NCBI GenBank assembly: GCA_002317325.1
Contig: DCJB01000124.1
Location: 1-50,645 of the forward strand
Source: Bacteroidales bacterium UBA1711
GTDB taxonomy: Bacteria; Bacteroidota; Bacteroidia; Bacteroidales; P3
Length of the DNA stretch: 50,645 nt
Reading direction: 5' to 3'
Below the pieces are notes generated by a model. That model was not told the DNA's origin and ran no database searches. It worked only from the letters and a program-made list of their open reading frames with translations. Below, piece after piece: positions 24,323 to 32,276 of the stretch (position 1 is its first letter; each line of letters begins with the position of its first letter). The position numbers were made by a program, and so were the translations under genes.

Positions 24323-26413
24323 TTAATAACAATTATTTGTCTTTAGTATGCTTTCCTGCTGGTCCTTGGCGACAATGGCATAGTGGGAGAACTCCATGGT
24401 GCTGTTGGCACGACCCGAGGTGATGGTGCGAAGCGCGGTTACATAGCCGAACATCTTTTCAAGCGGCACGACGGCGTGCACCGCCTGTACGCCAATCTTG
24501 GCATCAATGCTTTCAAGCATGCCGCGGCGGCGGTTCAAGTCGCCCGTCACATCGCCCACATACGCGTCAGGCGTCAGCACTTCGAGCTTCATCATGGGCT
24601 CCAGCAGCACAGCCCCTGCCTTGCGACAGGCGGTCTTGAAGCCTATCTTGGCGCACACCTCAAATGAGAGCTGGTCACTATCCACAGGATGGAAACTGCC
24701 GTCGATGACCGTCACCTTCATGCTGTCCATCGGATAGCCGGCCAATACGCCGTTCTGCATGGCCTCTTTGAAGCCTTTCTCGATGGCAGGGATGTACTCC
24801 TTGGGAATATTGCCTCCCTTGACCTCATTGACGAACTGAAGGCCGGCGAAGCCCTCGTCGGCGGGACCAATCTCAAACAAGATGTCGGCAAACTTGCCCC
24901 TTCCGCCCGTCTGCTTCTTATAGACCTCGTGGTGCTGCACCGTGGCAGTGATGGCCTCTTTGTAGGCCACGCTGGGACGGCCCTGATTCACTTCCACACC
25001 AAACTCGCGTCTCAGTCGGTCAATTATGATGTCGAGGTGCAACTCGCCCATTCCGCTGATGAGCGTCTGACCCGACACCTCATCGGTCTTCACTCTGAAG
25101 GTGGGGTCTTCCTCGGCCAGTTTGGCAAGCGCGTTGGTCAGCTTGTCCATGTCGCCCTGCGTAAGCGGCTCCACAGCAATGCTGATAACGGGCTCGGGAA
25201 ACTTCATCGACTCAAGGATGATGGGATTCTTCTCGTCGCAAAGGGTGTGGCCGGTCTTGATTTCGCGAAATCCCACAGCGGCTCCAATATCGCCAGCCTC
25301 TATGCGGTCCAACGGGTTCTGCTTGTTGGAGTGCATCTGCATGATGCGGGCAATACGCTCCTTCTTGCCGGTATTGGCGTTATAGACGTAGGAACCGGAT
25401 TCCAAAGCGCCGCTATAGACGCGGAAGAAACACAGACGGCCCACGTATGGGTCGGTGGCTATCTTGAACGCCAATGCGGAGAAGGGAGCCTTCACATCGA
25501 TGGGGCGCGACTCCTCCTTGCCGGTCTTGGGATTGGTGCCGTCCACCTCGCTCATGTCAAGCGGGCTGGGCAGGAAAGCGGCCACAGCATCAAGGAGCGT
25601 CTGCACGCCCTTGTTCTTGAAGGCTGAGCCACACATCACAGGCACAATCTTCTTGGCGAGAGTCGCCTTGCGAATCTCGCAGATGATGTCGTCGGCGGTG
25701 ATGGAGTCGGGGTCATTGAAGAACTTCTCCAACAACTCCTCGTTCTCCTCGGCAACGCCCTCAACAAGCATCTGGCGATATTCCGCCACCGTGTCCTTCA
25801 GGTCGTCGGGCATTTCAATTTCTTGAAACACCTGACCGTTGGAATTCTCGTCCCACACCAGAGCCTTGTTGGATATGAGGTCCACCACGCCCTTGAAGAG
25901 GTCTTCCTGACCAATGGGGATTTCAATCGGAATGGGGGTGGCGCCGAGACGCTCCTTTATCTGCCGCACCACGCCGAAGAAGTCGGCGCCGGCACGGTCC
26001 ATCTTGTTGATGAAAGCGATGCGCGGCACGCCGTACTTGTCGGCCTGGCGCCACACTGTCTCCGACTGGGGCTCCACGCCGCCCACAGCGCAGAAGATGG
26101 CGATAGCGCCGTCCAAAACGCGCAACGACCGCTCCACCTCCACGGTGAAATCGACGTGACCCGGGGTGTCGATGATGTTGTACTTGTAATGGTGTTCGTG
26201 CCAGTCCCAATAGACGGTGGTGGCAGCCGAAGTGATGGTGATGCCTCGTTCCTGCTCCTGGACCATCCAGTCCATGGTGGCCGAACCCTCATGGGTCTCA
26301 CCCAGCTTATAGTTTTTGCCGGTGTAGAAGAGTATGCGCTCTGTCGTCGTCGTCTTACCGGCGTCGATATGAGCCATAATGCCAATGTTGCGTGTGAGAT
26401 GAAGGTCGGACAT
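24323..26413 (-). CDS. fusA: Elongation factor G
   Basis: A 696-residue translocation GTPase. G1 is AHIDAGKTTTT (14-24), switch II is DTPGHVDF, and NKMD follows; the domain order is that of EF-G, and the C-terminal MFGYVTALRTITSGRA is typical. No tuf gene follows, unlike the E. coli str operon. 28 bp after rpsG. Confidence 0.97.
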   Translation of the reverse strand: MSDLHLTRNIGIMAHIDAGKTTTTERILFYTGKNYKLGETHEGSATMDWMVQEQERGITITSAATTVYWDWHEHHYKYNIIDTPGHVDFTVEVERSLRVLDGAIAIFCAVGGVEPQSETVWRQADKYGVPRIAFINKMDRAGADFFGVVRQIKERLGATPIPIEIPIGQEDLFKGVVDLISNKALVWDENSNGQVFQEIEMPDDLKDTVAEYRQMLVEGVAEENEELLEKFFNDPDSITADDIICEIRKATLAKKIVPVMCGSAFKNKGVQTLLDAVAAFLPSPLDMSEVDGTNPKTGKEESRPIDVKAPFSALAFKIATDPYVGRLCFFRVYSGALESGSYVYNANTGKKERIARIMQMHSNKQNPLDRIEAGDIGAAVGFREIKTGHTLCDEKNPIILESMKFPEPVISIAVEPLTQGDMDKLTNALAKLAEEDPTFRVKTDEVSGQTLISGMGELHLDIIIDRLRREFGVEVNQGRPSVAYKEAITATVQHHEVYKKQTGGRGKFADILFEIGPADEGFAGLQFVNEVKGGNIPKEYIPAIEKGFKEAMQNGVLAGYPMDSMKVTVIDGSFHPVDSDQLSFEVCAKIGFKTACRKAGAVLLEPMMKLEVLTPDAYVGDVTGDLNRRRGMLESIDAKIGVQAVHAVVPLEKMFGYVTALRTITSGRANSTMEFSHYAIVAKDQQESILKTNNCY

Positions 26414-26441
26414 TGAATACTGTAATTATTGCAGGAGTGGG

Positions 26442-26909
26442 TTAGAAGCGGAAGTGGGAGAAAGCCTTGTTGGCCTCGGCCATACGGTGGATGTCCTCTT
26501 TGCGCTTGAAGGCGGCGCCCTCTTCCTTATAGGCAGCCTGAATTTCAGCGGCCAGCTTTAGAGCCATGGTCTTCTCGCTGCGCTTGCGGCTGTAGCTGAT
26601 GAGGTTCTTCATGCCGATGCTCTGCTTGCGCTCGGGGCGAATCTCGGTGGGCACCTGAAACGTGGCACCGCCGATACGGCGGCTCTTCACCTCAACGGAA
26701 GGGGTGATATTGGCCAGCGCCTTCTTCCACACTTCGAGTCCGTCTTCCTTGGTGCGGTCGGCCACAACGTCTATTGCCTCATAGAAAATCTTGTAGGCGA
26801 TGGTCTTCTTGCCGCCAAGCATCAGGTTGTTCACAAACTTGGTAACGAGCACGTCGTTATATTTGGGATCCGGAAGGATGATACGTTTTCTCGGTTTAGC
26901 TTTTCTCAT
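26442..26909 (-). CDS. rpsG: 30S ribosomal protein S7
   Basis: A 155-residue S7 (MRKAKPRKRIILPDPKYND; NLMLGGKKTIAYKIFYEA; RRIGGATFQVPTEIRPERK). It nucleates the 30S head. The 68-bp gap from rpsL contains a heptad array. Confidence 0.97.
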   Translation of the reverse strand: MRKAKPRKRIILPDPKYNDVLVTKFVNNLMLGGKKTIAYKIFYEAIDVVADRTKEDGLEVWKKALANITPSVEVKSRRIGGATFQVPTEIRPERKQSIGMKNLISYSRKRSEKTMALKLAAEIQAAYKEEGAAFKRKEDIHRMAEANKAFSHFRF

Positions 26910-26950
26910 TTTATCTTCTCATTAACGAGCCGCCCGACAGGGGGACAACT

Positions 26951-26978
26951 CATAATTCTTAATTCTTGATTCTTAAAT
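26951..26978 (+). repeat. Heptad tandem repeat array 3
   Basis: Four 7-bp units, CATAATT, CTTAATT, CTTGATT, CTTAAAT, read on the plus strand. It lies inside the essential str operon between rpsL and rpsG and runs into the rpsL stop codon. The register and plus-strand orientation are the same as in arrays 1 and 2 even though the genes here are on the minus strand. Confidence 0.75.
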
Positions 26979-27361
26979 TACTTTGCAGCCTGTTTCGGAC
27001 GCTTGGCACCGTATTTGGAACGACGCTGGCGACGGCCGTCAACTCCGCTGGTGTCCAACGCACCGCGTATGATGTGATAACGCACGCCCGGGAGATCCTT
27101 CACGCGGCCTCCGCGAATCATGACGATGGAGTGCTCCTGCAGGTTGTGGCCCTCACCAGGTATGTAGGCGTTGACCTCTTTCTGATTGGTCAGACGCACA
27201 CGGGCGACCTTACGCATTGCCGAGTTAGGCTTCTTCGGGGTGGTGGTGTACACACGGGTGCAGACTCCGCGACGCTGCGGGCAGCTGTCAAGGGCGGGAG
27301 ATTTGGACTTATACTCCATCTGCTGACGTCCTTTGCGAACTAATTGCTGAATTGTTGGCAT
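26978..27361 (-). CDS. rpsL: 30S ribosomal protein S12
   Basis: A 127-residue S12, first gene of the super-operon. TTPKKPNSAMRK holds K43/K44 and GGRVKDLPGVRYH holds K88, both the wild-type, streptomycin-sensitive residues; the Asp in VKD is the beta-methylthiolated site in other bacteria. S12 monitors decoding at the A site. Confidence 0.97.
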   Translation of the reverse strand: MPTIQQLVRKGRQQMEYKSKSPALDSCPQRRGVCTRVYTTTPKKPNSAMRKVARVRLTNQKEVNAYIPGEGHNLQEHSIVMIRGGRVKDLPGVRYHIIRGALDTSGVDGRRQRRSKYGAKRPKQAAK

Positions 27362-27440
27362 TTTCTTTTCTTAGTTATATATTTAATTATTAGTATTTTA
27401 TTCCATTATCACAGGCCATATTGACCCACCAAAACGGAAT

Positions 27441-27472
27441 GCAAAATTACAACTATTTTTGCAACTGGCAAA
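27441..27472 (-). promoter_or_regulatory. Main promoter of the str-S10-spc-alpha operon
   Basis: On the minus strand TTTG (27469-27472) lies 19 bp before TAATTTTGC (27441-27449), matching the -33/-7 consensus of Bacteroidota sigma-ABfr with normal spacing. It lies 80 bp upstream of rpsL. Confidence 0.75.
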
Positions 27473-27479
27473 TAACAGG

Positions 27480-28545
27480 GAAGAACTCACTTGTTAAAAA
27501 AACATAAAATCTCTTGGAGGCACTACAGCCCAGCAATATACATCATCACTCCTTGTCCCACGCCAACCCTCGGTAGCCATAGTTATCAACCGTCGCAGCA
27601 AAAAAGAGCACTTCGGCAAACCCTATCGGTATGCAGAAGAGGCGAAACACCATGCAATTCAATCACTTGGACGGAACTGCACAATACCGGCACCGAGGTT
27701 GCCCGCCAACCACTGTCTCAAACCGCAACCAAAGCCGACCGCAACAGGGGTCTTCATCCCTCATGGAAAATCATTCGCCGTCCCCCATCCCACCGACTCC
27801 TCACGCTTCTTTGCCGCCCACGACATACTCGTAGGCGACAAACTGATTGAAAGAACTGCGGAGGCGCTCATGCAAGTCCTCTTTGCCAGATTTCACTCCA
27901 TCAAGTTTCCCTTCTGCCACCTCCGCGCAAGTCGGCACACTGCCCTGTATCGCATTACCGAACCGTCGGATACAGCTGCCGTCGCAAAAACCCGTCAATC
28001 CTATTCAACAAGTCACAAATCCGAATCTACCAACAAAAGCAGATTCGACGGGTCACTTGTAGTCGATAGGGGTCAAGTCTTCGTTGGTTCGCGAAAGGTA
28101 TTGCACATCCGCCCGCCGCATAACCATCTGACCTTTGCTAATGAGCCATTTGAGATGGACTGGGACTTATTGACTAATCAAATTATTGTCATCATCTCTT
28201 TCAGAGAATATAGTGAAGGTTATTTCCATCAATTCTATATCCAAAAGAGGTTCAATTAGATAACCACTTCCTCCCAGTTGGACGAGAATGCAGAACGAGG
28301 TTGGAGGTTCAGGCTTTAATAACCCAAATCAACGCCGAAGCCATCGGGATACTTGGCGGATGAAATCCGGCCTGCATCGGGGAAGTCCCCTCACACTCTC
28401 TTGAAGCAGCTGATCGAAGGGTTGAATCATCTTCTGCACTCCCAATGGAACCAGCCGCTAGCAGCAAAACGCAAGAGGCGTGGGTACAGCTGAGACTGCG
28501 CGGACAAGTTTTGAGTGGGAGGTGGCGAATATGAGAATATTTTTG
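27480..28545. other. About 1.07 kb without a convincing intact gene
   Basis: Lower in GC than its flanks. One long plus-strand frame (27699-28259) starts only at a TTG, has no family resemblance and is the exact codon-complement of a more protein-like minus-strand frame that carries several stops. Another plus-strand frame, 28323-28493, is open for 56 codons. No tRNA, IS end or CRISPR pattern was seen. A 7-bp hairpin (CGAATCT/AGATTCG) lies at about 28022-28048. I read this as decayed or non-coding DNA. Confidence 0.5.
27801..28328 (-). pseudogene. Possible decayed minus-strand reading frame
   Basis: A single minus-strand frame from 28328 to 27801 translates to stretches that look like real protein but is broken by in-frame stops, at 28167-28169 (TAA), 28053-28055 (TGA) and again near 28005-28007. 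Protein-like parts include GYLIEPLLDIELMEITFTIF, MVMRRADVQYLSRTNEDL and EDLHERLRSSFNQFVAYEY. I do not recognise the family. It could be a relic gene or chance; the complementary strand is open over part of it. Confidence 0.25.
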
Positions 28546-28554
28546 TATCTTTGC
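28546..28554 (+). promoter_or_regulatory. Promoter of ribBA
   Basis: TATCTTTGC, a perfect -7 element, 40 bp before the ribBA ATG. No clear -33 TTTG at normal spacing. No FMN riboswitch pattern was recognised in the short leader. Confidence 0.6.
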
Positions 28555-28594
28555 ACACGGATTCGGCAGTTACCGGGTCGGATTTTTTATTGCT

Positions 28595-29803
28595 ATGGAC
28601 TTTAAACTGAACACGATAGAGGAGGCCATTGAAGATTTCAAGGCCGGCAAGTTTGTCATTGTGGTAGATGACGAAGACCGCGAAAACGAAGGCGACTTCA
28701 TTATGGCGGCAGAAAAAATCACGCCCGAGCACGTGAACTTCATGCTGAAGAACGGCCGCGGCGTGCTGTGTGCCCCCATCACCGAAGACCGCTGCAAGGA
28801 ATTAAACCTCGATATGCAGGTGCACGACAACACGTCGCTCCTCGGCACACCGTTCACTGTGACGGTGGATATGTTGGGCAAGGGCTGCACTACGGGCGTG
28901 TCGATGTACGACCGAGCCACTACTATCAACGCTCTCGCCGACCCTGCCACAAAGCCTTCGGACCTGGGCCGTCCGGGGCACATCAACCCGTTGCGGGCCC
29001 GCAACGGCGGCGTACTGGTTCGCGCCGGCCACACCGAGGCGGCTGTCGACCTGGCCCGCCTCGCAGGGCTCTACCCTGCTGGCGCACTAATTGAAATCAT
29101 CAACGATGACGGCACCATGGCCCGGCTGCCGCAGCTGTCCAAGGTGGCCGAGCGGTTCGGCCTGAAGATTGTGGCCATCAAGGACCTCATCGCCTACCGC
29201 GTGGCCCACGAAACCCTCATCCGCAAGGAGCAGGAGGTCTTCCTGCCCACCGAGTGGGGCAACTTCAACCTCATCGCCTACACTCAGACCGACAACAGCG
29301 CCACCCACATGGTGCTGCGCAAGGGCCAATGGGAAGAGGGCGAGCCCATACTGGTGCGGGTGCACTCAAGCTGCGCCACGGGCGACATCTTCGGCAGCTG
29401 CAAGTGCGACTGCGGCGACCAGTTGCACCACGCCATGCAGATGGTGGAGAAGGAGGGCAAGGGCGTAATCGTTTATATGAGCCAAGAGGGCCGCGGCATT
29501 GGGCTGGTGAACAAACTCAAAGCCTACCACCTGCAGGAGCAGGGCTTCGACACGGTGGATGCCAACCTGAAACTCGGCTTCAAGGCCGACGAGCGAGATT
29601 ACGGAATCGGTGCACAGATTCTGCGCGACCTGAAGGTGACCAAAATGCGCCTCATCACCAACAACCCCGTCAAACGCACGGGCTTGGAAGGCTATGGGCT
29701 GGAAATCACCGAGACTGTGCCCATCGTGATAGAGCCTAACCAGTACAACCAAAAATACCTCAAAACAAAACAAGAACGCATGGGTCACGAACTGCACCTC
29801 TGA
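28595..29803 (+). CDS. ribBA: Bifunctional DHBP synthase / GTP cyclohydrolase II
   Basis: A 402-residue enzyme that supplies both precursors of riboflavin. Residues 1-200 are 3,4-dihydroxy-2-butanone-4-phosphate synthase (acidic loop DDEDRENEGD at 25-34; GHTEAAVDL at 145-153). Residues 205-402 are GTP cyclohydrolase II, with the zinc ligands C260, C271 and C273 in SSCATGDIFGSCKCDCGD and YMSQEGRGIGL. No other rib genes are adjacent. Flavin supply may link loosely to the flavoenzymes nearby, but nothing in the sequence proves that. Confidence 0.96.
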   Translation: MDFKLNTIEEAIEDFKAGKFVIVVDDEDRENEGDFIMAAEKITPEHVNFMLKNGRGVLCAPITEDRCKELNLDMQVHDNTSLLGTPFTVTVDMLGKGCTTGVSMYDRATTINALADPATKPSDLGRPGHINPLRARNGGVLVRAGHTEAAVDLARLAGLYPAGALIEIINDDGTMARLPQLSKVAERFGLKIVAIKDLIAYRVAHETLIRKEQEVFLPTEWGNFNLIAYTQTDNSATHMVLRKGQWEEGEPILVRVHSSCATGDIFGSCKCDCGDQLHHAMQMVEKEGKGVIVYMSQEGRGIGLVNKLKAYHLQEQGFDTVDANLKLGFKADERDYGIGAQILRDLKVTKMRLITNNPVKRTGLEGYGLEITETVPIVIEPNQYNQKYLKTKQERMGHELHL

Positions 29804-29879
29804 CGAGACCCAAAGCAGGGGCGGCAAAAGAATTTTGAAAAAAATACGATTGAAAAGTCACTCATTCGCAGAATAGTTG

Positions 29880-29888
29880 TATATTTGC
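29880..29888 (+). promoter_or_regulatory. Promoter of rnfA
   Basis: TATATTTGC, 46 bp before the rnfA ATG and 77 bp after ribBA. It indicates that rnfA is transcribed on its own. Confidence 0.55.
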
Positions 29889-29934
29889 AGCCTGAATCAA
29901 AAAACACTATTATCAGATAATAAACAATAGCAAT

Positions 29935-30522
29935 ATGTCAGTCAATATTTTCGCTCTCATTATCGGTGCCATCTTCGTCAACAATGTTGTGCTGGCCCAG
30001 TTCCTCGGCATTTGTCCATTCCTCGGCGTATCGAAAGATGTGAAAAGCTCTCTGGGCATGGGAGGAGCCGTCCTCTTCGTCATGCTGCTGGCCACGCTGG
30101 TGACCTACCTCATTTATTACTACATACTGATTCCGCTCAACTTGCAGTACCTGCAAACCATCGCCTACATTCTGGTGATTGCCGGTTTGGTGCAGATGGT
30201 CGAAATCATACTCAAAAAGATCGCTCCCGCTCTCTATCAGACATTGGGCGTGTTTCTCCCGCTCATCACCACTAACTGCGCCGTCTTGGGCGTTGCCATA
30301 CTGGTGATACAAAAAAACATGAACCTCGCTGAAAGCGTCATCTATGCAGCCAGCATAGCCGTAGGATTCACTCTCGCACTGGTCATCTTCGCAGGCATCA
30401 GAGAGCAGATGGAACTGACGGGCGTGCCTAAGGGAATGAAGGGCGTGCCCATCGCACTGGTCACGGCCGGCATTCTGGCCATGGCATTCATGGGCTTCAG
30501 CGGACTGGTCCCCCTGCCCTAA
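29935..30522 (+). CDS. rnfA: Electron transport complex subunit RnfA (RsxA)
   Basis: A 195-residue, six-helix membrane protein of the RnfA/RnfE/NqrD/NqrE family. NNVVLAQFLGICPFLGVSK, LPLITTNCAVLGVA and IREQMELTGVPKGMKG match RnfA better than NqrE. In the Rnf complex it helps couple ferredoxin:NAD+ electron transfer to ion pumping in the inner membrane. It is normally part of an rnfBCDGEA operon; here it stands alone with its own promoter, followed by an unrelated lipoprotein gene. Either the rest of rnf is elsewhere or this is an isolated paralogue. Confidence 0.88.
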   Translation: MSVNIFALIIGAIFVNNVVLAQFLGICPFLGVSKDVKSSLGMGGAVLFVMLLATLVTYLIYYYILIPLNLQYLQTIAYILVIAGLVQMVEIILKKIAPALYQTLGVFLPLITTNCAVLGVAILVIQKNMNLAESVIYAASIAVGFTLALVIFAGIREQMELTGVPKGMKGVPIALVTAGILAMAFMGFSGLVPLP

Positions 30523-30655
30523 AACAGCGCTTTTCCAACACAGAAGGGTCTGTATTTCAAAGGATGAAGAGAAAAAGTTGAAAAAATGTTCCATTTTTAA
30601 CATTTGGAGATTCAACACTTTGCAAGCCCATTAAGAGTTTTTTGCATTTTTTTTC

Positions 30656-30686
30656 TTTGTAGTCCTTGAAAATGTAGTACTTTTGC
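30656..30686 (+). promoter_or_regulatory. Promoter of the small lipoprotein gene
   Basis: TTTG (30656-30659), then 18 bp, then TACTTTTGC (30678-30686): a near-ideal -33/-7 pair. It leaves a leader of about 70 nt before the ATG at 30765. Confidence 0.75.
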
Positions 30687-30764
30687 AATCGCTTTCTGAG
30701 AGAGGAAGGCACCAAAGAGAAACACAGTAAACCTTAGTAAAGATAACTTTTAAAAAACAAAGAG

Positions 30765-30947
30765 ATGAAAAAAGTAATGTTCCTTATGGCTGTCGCCGGC
30801 ATGTTCGCCTTTGCAGCTTGCAACAACGCTCCCGCTGAGGAGGAGACCACCGATTCCACCGCTATGGCAGTCGTCGAAGAACCCACCGTTGACTCCAACG
30901 CTGTTGAGGCTCCCGTTGCTGAAGAGGCTGCTCCCGTTGCCGAATAA
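30765..30947 (+). CDS. Small Ala/Glu/Pro-rich lipoprotein
   Basis: A 60-residue protein: a signal peptide (MKKVMFLMAVAGMFAFAAC) with Cys19 as the likely lipidated residue, then an acidic, low-complexity tail with repeated EAP/PVAE. No fold is predicted by eye. It has a near-consensus promoter and an excellent terminator, so it is an independent, probably well-expressed unit. Function unknown; likely anchored in the outer membrane or facing the periplasm. The tail resembles the one on L17 in this window, which may only reflect shared composition. Confidence 0.75.
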   Translation: MKKVMFLMAVAGMFAFAACNNAPAEEETTDSTAMAVVEEPTVDSNAVEAPVAEEAAPVAE

Positions 30948-30969
30948 TCAGACAACCACGACAAAAAGA

Positions 30970-31001
30970 AAGCAAGACCGTTTTCGGTCTTGCTTTTTTT
31001 T
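30970..31001 (+). terminator. Rho-independent terminator of the lipoprotein gene
   Basis: AAGCAAGACCG (30970-30980) pairs with CGGTCTTGCTT (30985-30995) around TTTT and is followed by a T-run. Eleven perfect base pairs. Confidence 0.92.
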
Positions 31002-31024
31002 ATTCCAGTATCAATTATTATTCG

Positions 31025-31033
31025 TATCTTTGC
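31025..31033 (+). promoter_or_regulatory. Promoter of trpS
   Basis: TATCTTTGC, 24 bp after the preceding terminator and 92 bp before the trpS ATG. Confidence 0.6.
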
Positions 31034-31125
31034 AAAAAATATCATTGCGGAAGGGCGAGGCACAGCAGCACCTCACAGCCCCCGCCCCCAAATGACACAA
31101 ACAGCACTTCAACTATCTCCAACCC

Positions 31126-32136
31126 ATGACTGACACCGTCAAGAGAGAAACCGTGTGCAGCGGCATTCGCCCCACCGGCAACCTGCATTTAGGCAACTAC
31201 TTCGGCGCCCTGCGCAACTTTGTGAAGATGCAGGAAGAACACGACTGCTACTTCTTCATTGCCGACTACCACTCGCTCACCACCCACCCCACACCCGCCG
31301 ACCTCTACGGAAACGCACGCCAAATCCTCACCCAATATCTGGCTTGCGGCCTCGACCCCGAAAAGTCCACTATCTACCTGCAGAGCGACCTGCCCGAAAC
31401 CATAGAGCTGTACCTCTTCTTCAACATGAACGCCTACCTCGGCGAACTGGAGCGGGTCACCTCTTTCAAAGACAAGGTACGCCAAAATCCCAACAACGTG
31501 AATGCCGGCCTGCTGACCTACCCCACCCTTATGGCCGCCGACATCCTCATTCACAAGGCCACCAAAGTGCCTGTGGGCAAAGACCAGGAGCAACACTTAG
31601 AGATGACCCGCACCTTCGCCCAACGGTTCAACAATATGTACGGCACCGAGGTCTTCCCCCTACCCCAAGCCTTCAATTTCGGCAGCGAGCTGGTGAAGAT
31701 TCCCGGACTCGACGGCAGCGGCAAGATGGGCAAGAGCGAGGGCGAAGGCAACGCCATCTTCCTCGGCGAAGACCCCAAGTCAATACGCAAGAAGATTATG
31801 CGCGCCAAGACCGACAGCGGCCCAACCGAAATGAATCAGACCAAGCCAACCGAGATTGAGAACCTCTTCACGCTGATGAAGGCAGTGTCGGCTCCCGATA
31901 CGGTGGACTACTTCGACGACCTATACAACCGCTGCCAAATACGCTACGGCGACATGAAAAAGCAGCTGGCCGAAGACATGGTGACCTTCACCGAGCCTTT
32001 CCGCCAGCGCATCGCCGAACTCTCGGCCGACGAAGACCACCTGCGCCGCGTAATGGACCAAGGCAAGGAGAAAGCCCACGAGAGCGCCCGCCGCACGATA
32101 GACGAGGTGCGTCACGTGATAGGATACCGAAACTAA
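31126..32136 (+). CDS. trpS: Tryptophanyl-tRNA synthetase
   Basis: A 336-residue class Ic synthetase that charges tRNA-Trp. The HIGH signature is PTGNLHLGN (17-24) and the KMSKS loop is KMGKS (200-204); FFIADYHSLT and GKDQEQHLEMTR are typical. Possibly cotranscribed with the downstream sugar nucleotidyltransferase, which has no promoter of its own that I can see. Confidence 0.95.
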   Translation: MTDTVKRETVCSGIRPTGNLHLGNYFGALRNFVKMQEEHDCYFFIADYHSLTTHPTPADLYGNARQILTQYLACGLDPEKSTIYLQSDLPETIELYLFFNMNAYLGELERVTSFKDKVRQNPNNVNAGLLTYPTLMAADILIHKATKVPVGKDQEQHLEMTRTFAQRFNNMYGTEVFPLPQAFNFGSELVKIPGLDGSGKMGKSEGEGNAIFLGEDPKSIRKKIMRAKTDSGPTEMNQTKPTEIENLFTLMKAVSAPDTVDYFDDLYNRCQIRYGDMKKQLAEDMVTFTEPFRQRIAELSADEDHLRRVMDQGKEKAHESARRTIDEVRHVIGYRN

Positions 32137-32216
32137 CGGCCCGCCAATGGCAACCCCATCCATCCCCGCCCCTGAGCAAAAACGGCTGCCAGTCCCCCAT
32201 CATAACTCATTTGTCA

Positions 32217-32265
32217 ATTCACTCTTCACAATTCACAATTCACTCTTCACAATTCACCCTTCACA
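32217..32265 (+). repeat. Heptad tandem repeat array 4
   Basis: Seven 7-bp units in exact register: ATTCACT, CTTCACA, ATTCACA, ATTCACT, CTTCACA, ATTCACC, CTTCACA. They also form a 21-bp higher-order repeat (units 1-3 and 4-6). The array ends 12 bp before the start codon of the mannose-1-phosphate guanylyltransferase gene, so it lies in its leader. Confidence 0.85.
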
Positions 32266-32276
32266 AATACAGACCC

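Noticed and set aside
27699..28259. A 186-codon plus-strand frame upstream of ribBA
   Set aside because: Starts only at TTG, has no ribosome site or motif, and is the exact codon complement of a more protein-like but broken minus-strand frame. Kept only as part of the unexplained island.
32217..32265. Heptad array as a CRISPR
   Set aside because: Units are only 7 bp, directly abutting with no spacers, and no cas gene is present in the window.
32211..32276. Earlier in-frame start of manC
   Set aside because: It would translate the heptad repeat array into the N terminus; the family starts at MNSHVVIMAGG.
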